Of a stretch of DNA of 64,000 nucleotides, positions 23,874 through 32,128 are shown in pieces; position 1 is the stretch's first letter, and each line of letters starts with the position of its first letter. Source of the DNA: DAOUBF01 sp034432795 (GTDB taxonomy: Bacteria; Chloroflexota; Anaerolineae; DSLN01); the NCBI GenBank assembly GCA_034432795.1, contig DAOUBF010000079.1:1-64000 (forward strand), in the 5' to 3' direction. Below the pieces are notes generated by a model. It saw only the letters and a program-made list of their open reading frames with translations. It did no database searches and was not told the origin of the DNA. The translations under genes and the position numbers were made by a program.

Positions 23874-25274
23874 TCAAATATGGATCGGAGCCCCCTCCAC
23901 GCCGTGCGCCGCCTCCATGATCACCTCGGAGAGTGTGGGATGGGCATGGACATTGCGGGCGATCTCGTTGGCGGTTAGCTCCCACATGCGGGCCAGGGTC
24001 AACTCCGGCAACAGTTCGGTCACCTCCGGGCCGATCAGTGCCGCACCCAGAAGCTCGCCATACCTGGCATCCGCGATGAGTTTGGCAAAGCCTTCGGGTT
24101 CCCCCATGCCCAACGCCCGGCCATTAGGGCGGAAGGGGAACTTGCTCACCTTGACCTCATAGCCCTGCTCGCGGGCCTGCTTCTCCGTCAGGCCGAAGCT
24201 GGCCACCTGGGGATGCGCATACGTCGGGCGCGGCATGGCGTTGTAGTCCAGGCGGATGGTCTCGGCGCCGGCGATGGTCTCGGCGGCAACGATCCCCTGG
24301 ACCATGCCCACATGCGCCAGCAGCAGCTTGCCGGTCACATCACCGATGGCGTAAATGCCCGGGACGTTGGTGCGCAGCCCCTCGTCCACGACAATGAAGC
24401 CGCGCTCCGTCTGCACGCCCACCGCCTCCAGCCCAATATTCTCGGAATTAGGGCGCACGCCGGTGGCCACCAGCACCTGCTCCACCTCTACGGTCTGCTC
24501 ACCCTTTGGCCCCTCAATCTTCACCCGCACCTTGTCGCCGACGACCTCGGCGGCGGCCACCTTGCTCCCCGCCATCACCTTGATGCCCCACTTGGTAAAG
24601 GAGCGGCTGAGTTCCTCTGCTACCTCGTCATCTTCCAGCGGCAGGATATGCTCTAGAATTTCAACCAGATAGACCTCGCTACCGTAGGAGCGCCAGATGG
24701 TGGAGAACTCGCAGCCAATCGCCCCCGCGCCGATGATCACCACCGACTTAGGCAGCTTCTCTTGAAGGATAGCCTCGCGGTAGGTGACGATATGCTTGCC
24801 GTCTATCTCAACGTTGGGCAACGTGCGGGCGCGCGCACCGGTGGCGATAATGATGTTCTTGGCGCGGACCGTCTGCTCCTTGCCCTCGCCATCCACCACC
24901 AGAATGCGGTCGGCGGCCTGAAGCGTGCCCGTGCCCATATACACGTCAACCTTGTTCTTGCGCATGAGAAAGCCCACGCCCTTAACCAGCCGGTCGGCGA
25001 CCTCGCGGCTGCGCCTGACCGCGACGCCGTAGTCCAACGTCAGGTTGTCAAAGGAGAAGCCGAACTCCTTGCCACGCTGCAGTAGGCGGGCGATCTCCGC
25101 GTTGCGCAACAGCGCCTTGCTGGGGATGCAACCGATGTTCAGGCACACCCCGCCCAGGAACTCCCGCTCAATAATGGCCGTCCTCAGCCCCAGTTGAGCA
25201 GCGCGGATGGCGGCGACATACCCGCCCGGCCCCGCGCCCAGCACGGCGACATCATAGGGTTCGTTGTTTGCCAT
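23874..25274 (-). CDS. lpdA: Dihydrolipoyl dehydrogenase (E3)
   Basis: The 466-residue flavoprotein reoxidises dihydrolipoyl-E2 with NAD+. FAD Rossmann motif GAGPGGYVAAIRAAQLG lies at 13-29 and redox-active disulfide C44-LNIG-C49. The NAD motif is GAGAIGCEFSTIW, then IYAIGDVTGKLLLAH (FAD ribityl). The C-terminal interface motif HAHPTLSEVIMEAAHG carries the catalytic His-Glu pair. It is the last enzyme gene of the E1alpha-E1beta-E2-E3 cluster, separated from E2 by a C-rich repeat. Confidence 0.96.
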   Translation of the reverse strand: MANNEPYDVAVLGAGPGGYVAAIRAAQLGLRTAIIEREFLGGVCLNIGCIPSKALLRNAEIARLLQRGKEFGFSFDNLTLDYGVAVRRSREVADRLVKGVGFLMRKNKVDVYMGTGTLQAADRILVVDGEGKEQTVRAKNIIIATGARARTLPNVEIDGKHIVTYREAILQEKLPKSVVIIGAGAIGCEFSTIWRSYGSEVYLVEILEHILPLEDDEVAEELSRSFTKWGIKVMAGSKVAAAEVVGDKVRVKIEGPKGEQTVEVEQVLVATGVRPNSENIGLEAVGVQTERGFIVVDEGLRTNVPGIYAIGDVTGKLLLAHVGMVQGIVAAETIAGAETIRLDYNAMPRPTYAHPQVASFGLTEKQAREQGYEVKVSKFPFRPNGRALGMGEPEGFAKLIADARYGELLGAALIGPEVTELLPELTLARMWELTANEIARNVHAHPTLSEVIMEAAHGVEGAPIHI

Positions 25275-25326
25275 CGTGAGTACTCGCTTTCGTGTGTAAG
25301 ATGAGAGATCAGGGATTGGAGATTAC

Positions 25327-25420
25327 AACTCCCCTCCCCCTGGATGGGGGAGGGTGAGGGAGGGGGTGACTTTGCCCCCCACCCCAGCCCTCCCCCACAG
25401 GGGGGGGGAGGGGGTGAAGT
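25327..25420. repeat. C/G-rich palindromic repeat between E2 and E3 genes
   Basis: Core CCCCCTGGATGGGGGAGGG with a second, inverted GGGGGGAGGG arm. The same family is seen at 31611-31710, 39920-39992, 60908-60960, 63268-63340 and, inside a gene, 37967-38012. It may attenuate or stabilise the dehydrogenase operon mRNA. Confidence 0.8.
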
Positions 25421-25432
25421 CCTTCTATCTCC

Positions 25433-26794
25433 TCACTCATCGCGCCAGTTCTCCAGCACCTCTTTGACTTTGGCCATGAAGGCATCGGCGCTGGCCCCGT
25501 CCAGGATGCGATGGTCAAAGGTCAGGCTGATATACACCATCGGGCGGATGGCGATGGTGTCCACGCCGTCGTGCGTCAGGACCACGACGCGCTTCTGCAA
25601 CGCACCCACGCCCAGGATGGCCGCTTGCGGCTGATTGATGATCGGTGTGGCGAACAGGCTGCCGGAGACACCGTGATTGGTGATCGTGAACGTGCCCCCT
25701 TGCACATCGTCGGGCTTAAGCTGGCGGTTGCGCGCCCGCTCGGCCAGGTCGTTGACCGCCCGCGCAATGCCCAGGAGATTGAGATTGTCCGCGCCCTTGA
25801 TCACCGGCACGATCAGCCCTTCGTCGCCCAACGAGACAGCGATACCGATGTTGATCTGGCGCTTGAGCACAATGCCCTGATCGCTCCAGGAGGAATTAAC
25901 CAGCGGATAGGCTTTGAGCGCATGGACGGCGGCCTTGACGAAGTAGGCGGTATAGGTGAGCTTGACGCCATCCCGCTCGTAGGCGGCCTTGTATTTCTCG
26001 CGGTGGGCGACGACGCGGCTCATGTCCACCTCAAACACGGTGGTGACATGCGGCGAGGTGCGCTTGCTGCGCACCATGTGCTCGGCAATGGCCTGACGGA
26101 TGCTGGTCAGAGGCACGACTTCGGCAGGGGGCGGTACGACCTCCTCACGCCTGGCGACCTCGGCGGGGGCCGGGGTTGGGGCAGGCGCGGCAGGCGCAGG
26201 CGCCGGGCCGAAGACCTCCTCGGTGGGACGGAAAAGCTCGCCCAGGCCGGGCTGCTCCCAGGGGGGCAACTCCTCTTTCTTCTCCGGCGGCGGGGCGGCT
26301 TTAGCCTTCTCGCGGGCCTCAACATACGCCAGCACATCCTGCTTGGTGATGCGCCCGCCCTGGCCGGTGCCCTTCACCTGGCTCAAGTCCACGTTGTACT
26401 CGGCGGCGATGCGGGCGACAACGGGCGAGATAAAGCTCGCCTTCTCGCCCCTGGCCGCCTTCTCCTTCTCCCCCGCAACCACAGGCGAGGGGGTTGGGGG
26501 CGAGGGCGCGACGTGCGCCGCTGCAGGCAACGGCCCGCCCGCAGGGATCGGCTCGCCCGGCTGGCCGATGACCGCCAGAGGCGTCCCCGCTCTCACCGTC
26601 GTCCCCTCCGGGACAAATACTTTGAGCAGCGTCCCGCCTTCAATCGCTGTGACTTCGGTCGTGACCTTATCGGTCTCCACTTCCAACAGAGGCTCGTTGC
26701 GAGCAACCTGCTCCCCCTCGCGCTTGAGCCATTTGGTCACCTTCCCTTCAACGACGCTCTCGCCGAGTTGGGGCATGACGACTTGCGTTGCCAT
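25433..26794 (-). CDS. Dihydrolipoamide acyltransferase (E2) of a 2-oxoacid dehydrogenase
   Basis: In the 453-residue E2, an N-terminal lipoyl domain has Lys43 (EVETDKVTTEV) as the lipoylation site. A PSPPTPSP linker leads to a peripheral-subunit-binding domain (about 123-158: SPVVARIAAEYNVDLSQVKGTG). A second Ala/Pro-rich linker precedes the CAT domain with the catalytic DHRILDGA near residue 428. In the complex it transfers the acyl group from E1 to CoA. The gene order E1alpha-E1beta-E2-E3 and the E1alpha motif suggest branched-chain 2-oxoacids rather than pyruvate, but this protein alone does not decide that. Confidence 0.94.
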   Translation of the reverse strand: MATQVVMPQLGESVVEGKVTKWLKREGEQVARNEPLLEVETDKVTTEVTAIEGGTLLKVFVPEGTTVRAGTPLAVIGQPGEPIPAGGPLPAAAHVAPSPPTPSPVVAGEKEKAARGEKASFISPVVARIAAEYNVDLSQVKGTGQGGRITKQDVLAYVEAREKAKAAPPPEKKEELPPWEQPGLGELFRPTEEVFGPAPAPAAPAPTPAPAEVARREEVVPPPAEVVPLTSIRQAIAEHMVRSKRTSPHVTTVFEVDMSRVVAHREKYKAAYERDGVKLTYTAYFVKAAVHALKAYPLVNSSWSDQGIVLKRQINIGIAVSLGDEGLIVPVIKGADNLNLLGIARAVNDLAERARNRQLKPDDVQGGTFTITNHGVSGSLFATPIINQPQAAILGVGALQKRVVVLTHDGVDTIAIRPMVYISLTFDHRILDGASADAFMAKVKEVLENWRDE

Positions 26795-26817
26795 AATACC
26801 GTAGTTCCTCCTTCAGG

Positions 26818-26868
26818 ATGGTGGACGACGGACGACAACCGTCTTCCGTCGTCCGTCCTCCATCGTCT
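26818..26868. repeat. GGACGGA-type inverted repeat, intergenic copy
   Basis: GGACGACGGACGAC pairs with GTCGTCCGTCCTCC. It fills the 72-nt gap between E1beta and E2. It is the one clear intergenic member of the family that otherwise interrupts coding sequences in frame. Confidence 0.8.
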
Positions 26869-27850
26869 AATAGGCTGCCAACTTCCGCATGGCGTCCGCG
26901 ATCTTCTGCGGATTGGGCATGAAGAACTCCTGCATGGGGTGGCTGAAGGGCACGCCGGGGACATCCGGCCCGGCCAGGCGCATGATCGGCGCGTCCAGGT
27001 ACTCAAAGGCTTCACTGGCGATGATCGCGGCGATCTCGGCGCCGAAGCCGCCTGTCAGGTTGTCCTCGTACACGATCAGCGCCTTGCTCGTCTTCTTCAC
27101 CGAGTTCAGGATGGTCTGCTTGTCCAGCGGCGCCAGCGTGCGGATGTCCACCACCTCCACGTCAATCCCCTCCTGGGCGACCATCTCGGCGGCCTGGAGG
27201 CAATAGTAATGCATCATGCCGTAGGCGTACACCGAGAGGTCCGTGCCGGTGCGCGTCACTTTGGCCGGGCCGATGGGCACAGTGTACTCGCCCTCCGGCA
27301 CCTCGCCCTTGATCAGCCGGTAGCCCTTCTTTGGCTCAAAGAACAGCACCGGGTTGTTATCGCGCACGGCGCTCTTGAGCAGCCCCTTGGCGTCATATGG
27401 GTTGGAGGGGATGACGACCTTGAGGCCGGGCACATGGGCAAAGAAGGCCTCCACCGATTGCGAGTGGTACAGCCCACCGCCCACGCCGCCACCGTAGGGG
27501 GCGCGGATGACCATCGGCACGGGGAACTGGCCGTTGGAACGATAGTACATCCGGGCGGCCTCGTTGACGATCTGGTTAAAGGCCGGGTGGATAAAGTCGG
27601 CGAACTGGATCTCGCAGATCGGGCGCATCCCGTTCAGCGCCGCGCCGATGCCGACGGCCACAATGGACAGTTCGGCCAGCGGCGAATCAATGATCCGTTT
27701 AGGCCCGTACTTCTCATACAGCCCTTGTGTGGCGCGGAACACGCCGCCGCGCGGCCCGACGTCCTCGCCGGTGATGAACACGCTCTCGTCCCGCGCCAAC
27801 TCCTCATCCATCGCCTGGCGGATGGCTTCAATCAGTGTGATCTCTGGCAT
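26867..27850 (-). CDS. 2-oxoacid dehydrogenase E1 beta subunit
   Basis: The 327-residue protein has the usual E1beta length. It opens with MPEITLIEAIRQAMDEELARDESVFITGEDVGPRGGVFRATQGL, read as family-typical blocks GEDVG and TQGL. Later come SPLAELSIVAVGIGAALNGMRPICEIQFADF and the transketolase C-terminal domain (VEVVDIRTLAPLDKQTI). It forms the alpha2beta2 E1 with the upstream gene and is separated from it by 19 nt. Confidence 0.94.
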   Translation of the reverse strand: MPEITLIEAIRQAMDEELARDESVFITGEDVGPRGGVFRATQGLYEKYGPKRIIDSPLAELSIVAVGIGAALNGMRPICEIQFADFIHPAFNQIVNEAARMYYRSNGQFPVPMVIRAPYGGGVGGGLYHSQSVEAFFAHVPGLKVVIPSNPYDAKGLLKSAVRDNNPVLFFEPKKGYRLIKGEVPEGEYTVPIGPAKVTRTGTDLSVYAYGMMHYYCLQAAEMVAQEGIDVEVVDIRTLAPLDKQTILNSVKKTSKALIVYEDNLTGGFGAEIAAIIASEAFEYLDAPIMRLAGPDVPGVPFSHPMQEFFMPNPQKIADAMRKLAAY

Positions 27851-27869
27851 GGCTCCTCCTTATTTCCTC

Positions 27870-28889
27870 TCAAGGCGCGTAAACATCCCCCAGTGCGTCC
27901 TCTGGATCGGGCCAGGGCGCGGCCTCGGCATAAGCCTGGGCGTCATCCACAATCGCGGCGATCTTCTCCTCCAGTTGCTGGTTGCGCTCCTCGGTCAGAA
28001 TACCGCGCTCCATGAGTTCGTTGCGCAGGCGCACCAATGGCTCGGTCTTCTTATGCTCTTCCACCTCTTCGCGGCTGCGATAGGTGCGGTCGTCATCATC
28101 TGAGGAGTGCGGCACCAGGCGATACACCTTGGCCTCAAACAAGGTCGCCCCGCCGCCGGAGCGCGCCCGCTCCACCGCCTTCTTCATCTCGCGGTACACC
28201 GCGTGGATGTCGTTGCCATCCACCGTCACCCCCGCGATGCCATAGGCGCAGGCGCGGTCAGCCACGTTCTCAATGTTCATCTGAAGGTGGATAGGGACAG
28301 AGATGGCGTAGAGGTTATTCTCCACGACCACGATCAGCGGCAGCTTGTGCACACCGGCCCAGTTGAGCGCCTCGTGGAAATCGCCCTCGCTGGTGGAGCC
28401 TTCCCCCAGGAAGGTGAGGACCACGCGGTCGCCCCCCTTCAGCTTCTCTGCCAACGCCGACCCTGCCGCCTGGGGCACCTGGGTGGCCACCGGGCTGGAG
28501 CCAGAGATGATGTTCAGGCGCTTGATGCCCCAGTGAGAGGGCATCTGGCGCGCCCCGCTGTTGGGGTCGCCCTTGCGGCCAAACAACCCCAGCATGAACT
28601 CGCGCGGGGTCATGCCCACAGCCAGGCACAGCCCCAGGTCGCGGTAGTAGGGATACAGGATGTCATAGCCACGCCTGATGGCATAGGCCGTGCCGATGTG
28701 AATGGCTTCATGGCCCATGCCGGAGATATGGAAGGTGATCTTGCCCTGGCGGTGGAGCAGCCAGGCGCGCTCGTCCAGACGACGCGATAAGAGCATCCAC
28801 TCGTACATCTCCAAAAGCGTCTCTGGACTCAGGTCATCCTCGGTCTCTTTTGTCTCTTTTACAGGGGCAGTGACAGCTTTAGCAGTCAT
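27870..28889 (-). CDS. 2-oxoacid dehydrogenase E1 alpha subunit, branched-chain type
   Basis: The protein has 339 residues from the ATG at 28889; GGAGGAG 5 nt upstream rules out the longer frame. ThDP motif GEGSTSEGDFHEALNWA...ENN has Glu in GDG's place, as in branched-chain 2-oxoacid dehydrogenases. The phosphorylation-loop region reads SGARQMPSHWG, resembling the GRQMPVH of BCKDH rather than the GGxGSMH of pyruvate dehydrogenase. It likely decarboxylates Leu/Ile/Val-derived 2-oxoacids. It follows the HdrD-like gene. Confidence 0.92.
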   Translation of the reverse strand: MTAKAVTAPVKETKETEDDLSPETLLEMYEWMLLSRRLDERAWLLHRQGKITFHISGMGHEAIHIGTAYAIRRGYDILYPYYRDLGLCLAVGMTPREFMLGLFGRKGDPNSGARQMPSHWGIKRLNIISGSSPVATQVPQAAGSALAEKLKGGDRVVLTFLGEGSTSEGDFHEALNWAGVHKLPLIVVVENNLYAISVPIHLQMNIENVADRACAYGIAGVTVDGNDIHAVYREMKKAVERARSGGGATLFEAKVYRLVPHSSDDDDRTYRSREEVEEHKKTEPLVRLRNELMERGILTEERNQQLEEKIAAIVDDAQAYAEAAPWPDPEDALGDVYAP

Positions 28890-28904
28890 AGTGACTCCTC
28901 CATG

Positions 28905-28985
28905 TGAAGAACTCCAAGAACTCGTAGGAACCCGAGGAACTCCTGGGAACTCAGGGGGCCTCCGAGTTCCCAGGGTCCCTAATGG
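28905..28985. repeat. GAACTC/GAGTTC repeat between the HdrD-like and E1alpha genes
   Basis: AGAACTCCAAGAACTCG, then repeated GGAACTC units and an inverted CCGAGTTCCCAGGG. The last part encodes the C-terminal residues of the HdrD-like protein (RDPGNSEAP). A related fragment lies at 60887-60905. Confidence 0.7.
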
Positions 28986-30999
28986 GTTCCCCTGATACGT
29001 CCAACGACGCGGCCACGATCTCGGCCACGTCCAACACCTCCATCTGGCCGCCAGCGGCCCTGGCGGCATCGGTGAGCATGATCATACAGAAGGGGCAGCC
29101 GACGGCCAGCGTGTCCGCGCCGGTGGCGATGGCCTCGCGTATACGATTGGCATTGACGCGCTCGTCGCCGTGCTCCTCTTCTTTCCACATCTGGGCACCG
29201 CCCGCGCCACAGCAGAACGACTTCCGGCCATGGCGGGGCATCTCCACCAGATTGGCCTGGGCCTGCCGCAGCACCGCACGCGGCTCCGCGAGAATCCCAT
29301 TCTGGCGGCCCAGGTAGCAGGGGTCGTGAAAGGTGACCTTGCCCCGACTGTCATGGCGCAGCCTCAAGCGCCCGGCGCCGACAAGCTCGTTGATCAGTTG
29401 GCTATGGTGGATGACCTCATAATGGCCTCCGAACGCCGGGTACTCGTTCTTGAGCGTGTGCAGGCAGTGGGGACAGGTGGTCACAATGCGCTGGGGGGCG
29501 ATGGTATTGAGCATCTCCACGTTGGCGCTGGCCAACTCATAGAACAGGTCCTCTTTGCCCGCACGCCGGGCGGAATCGCCGGTGCAGCGCTCTTGCTGCC
29601 CCAGGACAGCGTAGCTGACCCCGGCAGCGTTGAGGACCTGGGCGAAGGCGCGGGCGGTTTTCTGGGCGCGGGCGTCGGTCGCCGGGGCGCAGCCCACCCA
29701 CCACAGCACCTCCGGCTGGGGGTTCTGGTCAATTGTGGGCACGTTCAGCCCCTCGGCCCAGTTCAAGCGATCGCCGGGCGGCACCTGCCAGGGATTGCCT
29801 GTCCGCTCCATGCCCCGGAAGGCGTTCTGCCACTGGCGAGGGAAGCGGTTCTCCATTAGAACCAGGGCGCGGCGGATGTCCAGGATGTCGCGCATCGGCT
29901 CGTTGCCCACCGGGCAGATGTCCACGCAGGCGCCGCAGGCTGTGCAGGCCCATACCGCCTCCTCCGGAATGATCGCCTCCACCAGCGTCACCGAGCTAGG
30001 CTCACCCCGTGCCAGGCGGGCGCCCTCGGCGTTCAGCAGATAGCGCTTGTTGATCTCCATCGTCGCCGGGGAAAGGACCTTGCCCGTATTGTAGGCGGGG
30101 CAGACCTCCTGGCAGCGGTAGCACATGATGCAGGCGTAGGCATCCATGATCTGCTCCCAGCCCAGGTCCTCAATGCGGGTCGCGCCGAACTGCTCCAGCG
30201 TCTCATCCTCAAAATCAAGCTTGCCAAGCTCACCCATAGAGCGGCGCTCCGGCTTGAGCAGGAAGTTCAGCGGCGCGAAGAACAGGTGGATGTGCTTGGA
30301 GTAGAGGAAGTAGGGGATGAACAGCAGGATCGTGCCCAGCGCCAGCCAGAAGAACACATGCTCGGCGACCTCTATCGCGCCGGGCGTCAGCCCTGCCCAT
30401 GCACGGGCGACCGTGTTGGCGAACGGCTGCCAGACGTCCGTGCTCTGCCCGGCGATCTTGACGCTTTGCCCCAGGAAGCGCGAACCGACATGCACCAGGA
30501 TGAACGTGGCCACGATGGCCGAATCGCGCCAGATGCCGACACGGGCCTGTGGGCTAAGCCCGGTCTCATCGCGCGTGCTCAGGTGGGCGGGGCGGAGCAC
30601 CCAGCGGCGGATGACCAGCGCGATCATCCCAACCAGGACGGCCACGCTGAGCAGGTCGCCAATCAGACGATAGAGGTTTCCGATTAAACCTGTTCCCAAA
30701 AAGCGGAAGCCGGGAATGTAGCCCTCCAACACATCCCCAATGTTCACCAGCAGATAAAACATAAAGCCCCAAGCCACGAACGCATGGAACAGGCTGGGGC
30801 CGAGACGCAGGCGGAAGGTGGGCTGAAGGGTAATCGTCTTCAGTAGGACAGCGAGCAGGCGACGGGGGACAACGCGCCAACCCACCTGGCCATGCCCGCG
30901 CCGGATGATCCGGACAATGCGGTCCACGACGCGCCACGCCGCGTAGAGTGTGGCGAGGCTGGCCACCGCGAATATGATTTTCTCAACAGGTGTAAGCAC
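28951..30999 (-). CDS. HdrD-like Fe-S oxidoreductase with N-terminal membrane cytochrome-b-type domain
   Basis: The 682-residue fusion starts at GTG with a GGAGGCGGG site. Residues 1-265 carry five or six TM helices with His residues, like the NarI/HdrE gamma subunit. Two 4Fe-4S motifs follow (CIMCYRCQEVCP, CTACGACVDICPVG). Two CCG-type domains then appear (TTCPHCLHTL, DPCYLGRQN, SFCCGAGGAQMW). Proteins of this layout pass electrons between a quinone pool and flavoproteins (e.g. acyl-CoA or ETF systems). The neighbours (branched-chain 2-oxoacid dehydrogenase, peroxiredoxin) suggest linkage to branched-chain acid oxidation; this is inference. The last nine residues come from the GAACTC repeat. 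Confidence 0.9.
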   Translation of the reverse strand: MLTPVEKIIFAVASLATLYAAWRVVDRIVRIIRRGHGQVGWRVVPRRLLAVLLKTITLQPTFRLRLGPSLFHAFVAWGFMFYLLVNIGDVLEGYIPGFRFLGTGLIGNLYRLIGDLLSVAVLVGMIALVIRRWVLRPAHLSTRDETGLSPQARVGIWRDSAIVATFILVHVGSRFLGQSVKIAGQSTDVWQPFANTVARAWAGLTPGAIEVAEHVFFWLALGTILLFIPYFLYSKHIHLFFAPLNFLLKPERRSMGELGKLDFEDETLEQFGATRIEDLGWEQIMDAYACIMCYRCQEVCPAYNTGKVLSPATMEINKRYLLNAEGARLARGEPSSVTLVEAIIPEEAVWACTACGACVDICPVGNEPMRDILDIRRALVLMENRFPRQWQNAFRGMERTGNPWQVPPGDRLNWAEGLNVPTIDQNPQPEVLWWVGCAPATDARAQKTARAFAQVLNAAGVSYAVLGQQERCTGDSARRAGKEDLFYELASANVEMLNTIAPQRIVTTCPHCLHTLKNEYPAFGGHYEVIHHSQLINELVGAGRLRLRHDSRGKVTFHDPCYLGRQNGILAEPRAVLRQAQANLVEMPRHGRKSFCCGAGGAQMWKEEEHGDERVNANRIREAIATGADTLAVGCPFCMIMLTDAARAAGGQMEVLDVAEIVAASLDVSGEPIRDPGNSEAP

Positions 31000-31014
31000 G
31001 AACCCGCCTCCGCC

Positions 31015-31485
31015 TCAATCCTTCTCCAGTTGCCGGAGCAATGCTAAGACCGGCTCAATATCCGGCACCTGGCCGAGATCGCTGACGTAGGCGTAGCGGA
31101 TAACGCCCTCCTTATCCACCAGGAACAAAGCCCGCTCAGATGCGCCGCTCTCGCGCAGCACGCCATAGGCCCGTGAGACCTCGCGAGCGAAGTCGGAGAG
31201 GAGGGGGAAGGTCAGGCCGAGCTGCTGGGCGAAGGCGCGATGGGAGTACGGGCTGTCCACGCTGATCCCCAAGACCTCCGTGTTGAGCCTGTGAAACTCG
31301 TGCAGGCGCTCCTGCAGGCCGGGCAATTGCAGGCTGCACACCGGGCTGAAGTCAAAGGGGTAAAAAGCCAGGAGGACGTGTTTGTGGCCACGGTAATCGC
31401 TTAAGCGGATAGGAGAGTCGGTCGTCCCCGGAAGGCTGAAGTCAGGTGCGGGTGACCCTGCCGGAAGGGGCTTCTGCTCGCTCAT
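31015..31485 (-). CDS. 1-Cys peroxiredoxin (AhpC/TSA family)
   Basis: The protein has 156 residues from the ATG at 31485; AGGAG lies 5 nt upstream. The thioredoxin-fold peroxiredoxin motif FYPFDFSPVCSLQLPG places the peroxidatic Cys at residue 50, with the supporting Thr/Ser replaced as in some AhpE-like proteins. It is the only cysteine, so the enzyme is a 1-Cys type needing an external reductant. It reduces peroxides. It is first in the transcript continuing into the HdrD-like gene 15 nt downstream. Confidence 0.92.
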   Translation of the reverse strand: MSEQKPLPAGSPAPDFSLPGTTDSPIRLSDYRGHKHVLLAFYPFDFSPVCSLQLPGLQERLHEFHRLNTEVLGISVDSPYSHRAFAQQLGLTFPLLSDFAREVSRAYGVLRESGASERALFLVDKEGVIRYAYVSDLGQVPDIEPVLALLRQLEKD

Positions 31486-31537
31486 ATCCACTCCTGGTAT
31501 CCTGATCATATCTCCTCATATGGAATTGATATGAAAT

Positions 31538-31566
31538 AGTGTACTATAAATTAAAGACAGTCGCAA
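31538..31566 (-). promoter_or_regulatory. Promoter for the peroxiredoxin-led operon
   Basis: On the minus strand TTGCGA, 17 bp, TACACT, about 52 nt before the ATG, in an AT-rich patch. Confidence 0.45.
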
Positions 31567-31604
31567 GGCATACAGGAAAGAGGAGTCTCGGTTTTAACCC
31601 CCGG

Positions 31605-31711
31605 TGCATCTCCCCCCAATCCTCCCCCCCAGTACCAGGCTTCAGCCCGGTTGGGAGGAGGGTAACTTCCCTCCCCCTGGATGGGGGAGAGTTGGGGAGG
31701 GGGTGAAAATA
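31605..31711. repeat. C/G-rich palindromic repeat
   Basis: TCCCCCCAATCCTCCCC is followed by CTCCCCCTGGATGGGGGAGA and a trailing GGGGAGGGGG arm, in the 286-nt divergent spacer 31486-31771. Same family as 25327-25420. Confidence 0.75.
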
Positions 31712-31729
31712 GCGTCTCTGACGAACCTC

Positions 31730-31738
31730 TGGTATAAT
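31730..31738 (+). promoter_or_regulatory. Extended -10 promoter
   Basis: TGGTATAAT at 31730-31738, no convincing -35. The ATG at 31772 has AGGAGG 5 nt upstream. Confidence 0.55.
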
Positions 31739-31771
31739 ATACTCACTCTGATCCCATACAAGGAGGCATGA

Positions 31772-32128
31772 ATGCGCTCATCCGCTAAGCGGGTCTCGCT
31801 GCGCAGCGCCATCCGGATCGCTCTCACGCTTCTGATTGCCATAGCGGTATTGTGGGCCGGGTGGGCCAATGCTGCACCGGCCTTCCAGTCACCCGTCACG
31901 GGCAGCGATCAACCTTCCCAACCGCAGGTGATCAACCCGCCACCCCAAGGCCCCGGCTTGCCCAACCAGACCGGCGTGCTATTGGTGGTGGCACTCCTCA
32001 TCGTCGTGCTGGTGATCGGGCAGAGCCTGCGGCCTACCGTGCCACCACAGTACGTGCCGCCACCCCCGGAGCACCATGCCGAGGGGCCTCACTCCCCTGA
32101 AGAATCGCACCCCGGCGAGCACCATTAA
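31772..32128 (+). CDS. Small two-TM membrane protein with His-rich tail
   Basis: The protein has 118 residues: an N-terminal helix (IRIALTLLIAIAVLWAGWANAAPAF), which is a possible signal peptide; a Pro/Gln-rich stretch; a second helix (GVLLVVALLIVVLVIGQSL); and a tail rich in His, Pro and Glu (PPPEHHAEGPHSPEESHPGEHH). The tail could bind metal. No family is recognised. Its 3' end overlaps the start of the glycosyltransferase gene by 53 nt in another frame. Confidence 0.7.
   Translation: MRSSAKRVSLRSAIRIALTLLIAIAVLWAGWANAAPAFQSPVTGSDQPSQPQVINPPPQGPGLPNQTGVLLVVALLIVVLVIGQSLRPTVPPQYVPPPPEHHAEGPHSPEESHPGEHH

Noticed and set aside
25511..28015. 834-codon plus-strand ORF opposite E1beta/E2
   Set aside because: It is antisense to two clear 2-oxoacid dehydrogenase genes and has a His/Arg/Gly-rich, shadow-frame composition with no family motifs.
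27870..29069. Longer E1alpha start (399 aa)
   Set aside because: The extra 60 residues are encoded by repeat sequence and the HdrD-like 3' end. A GGAGGAG site supports the ATG at 28889.
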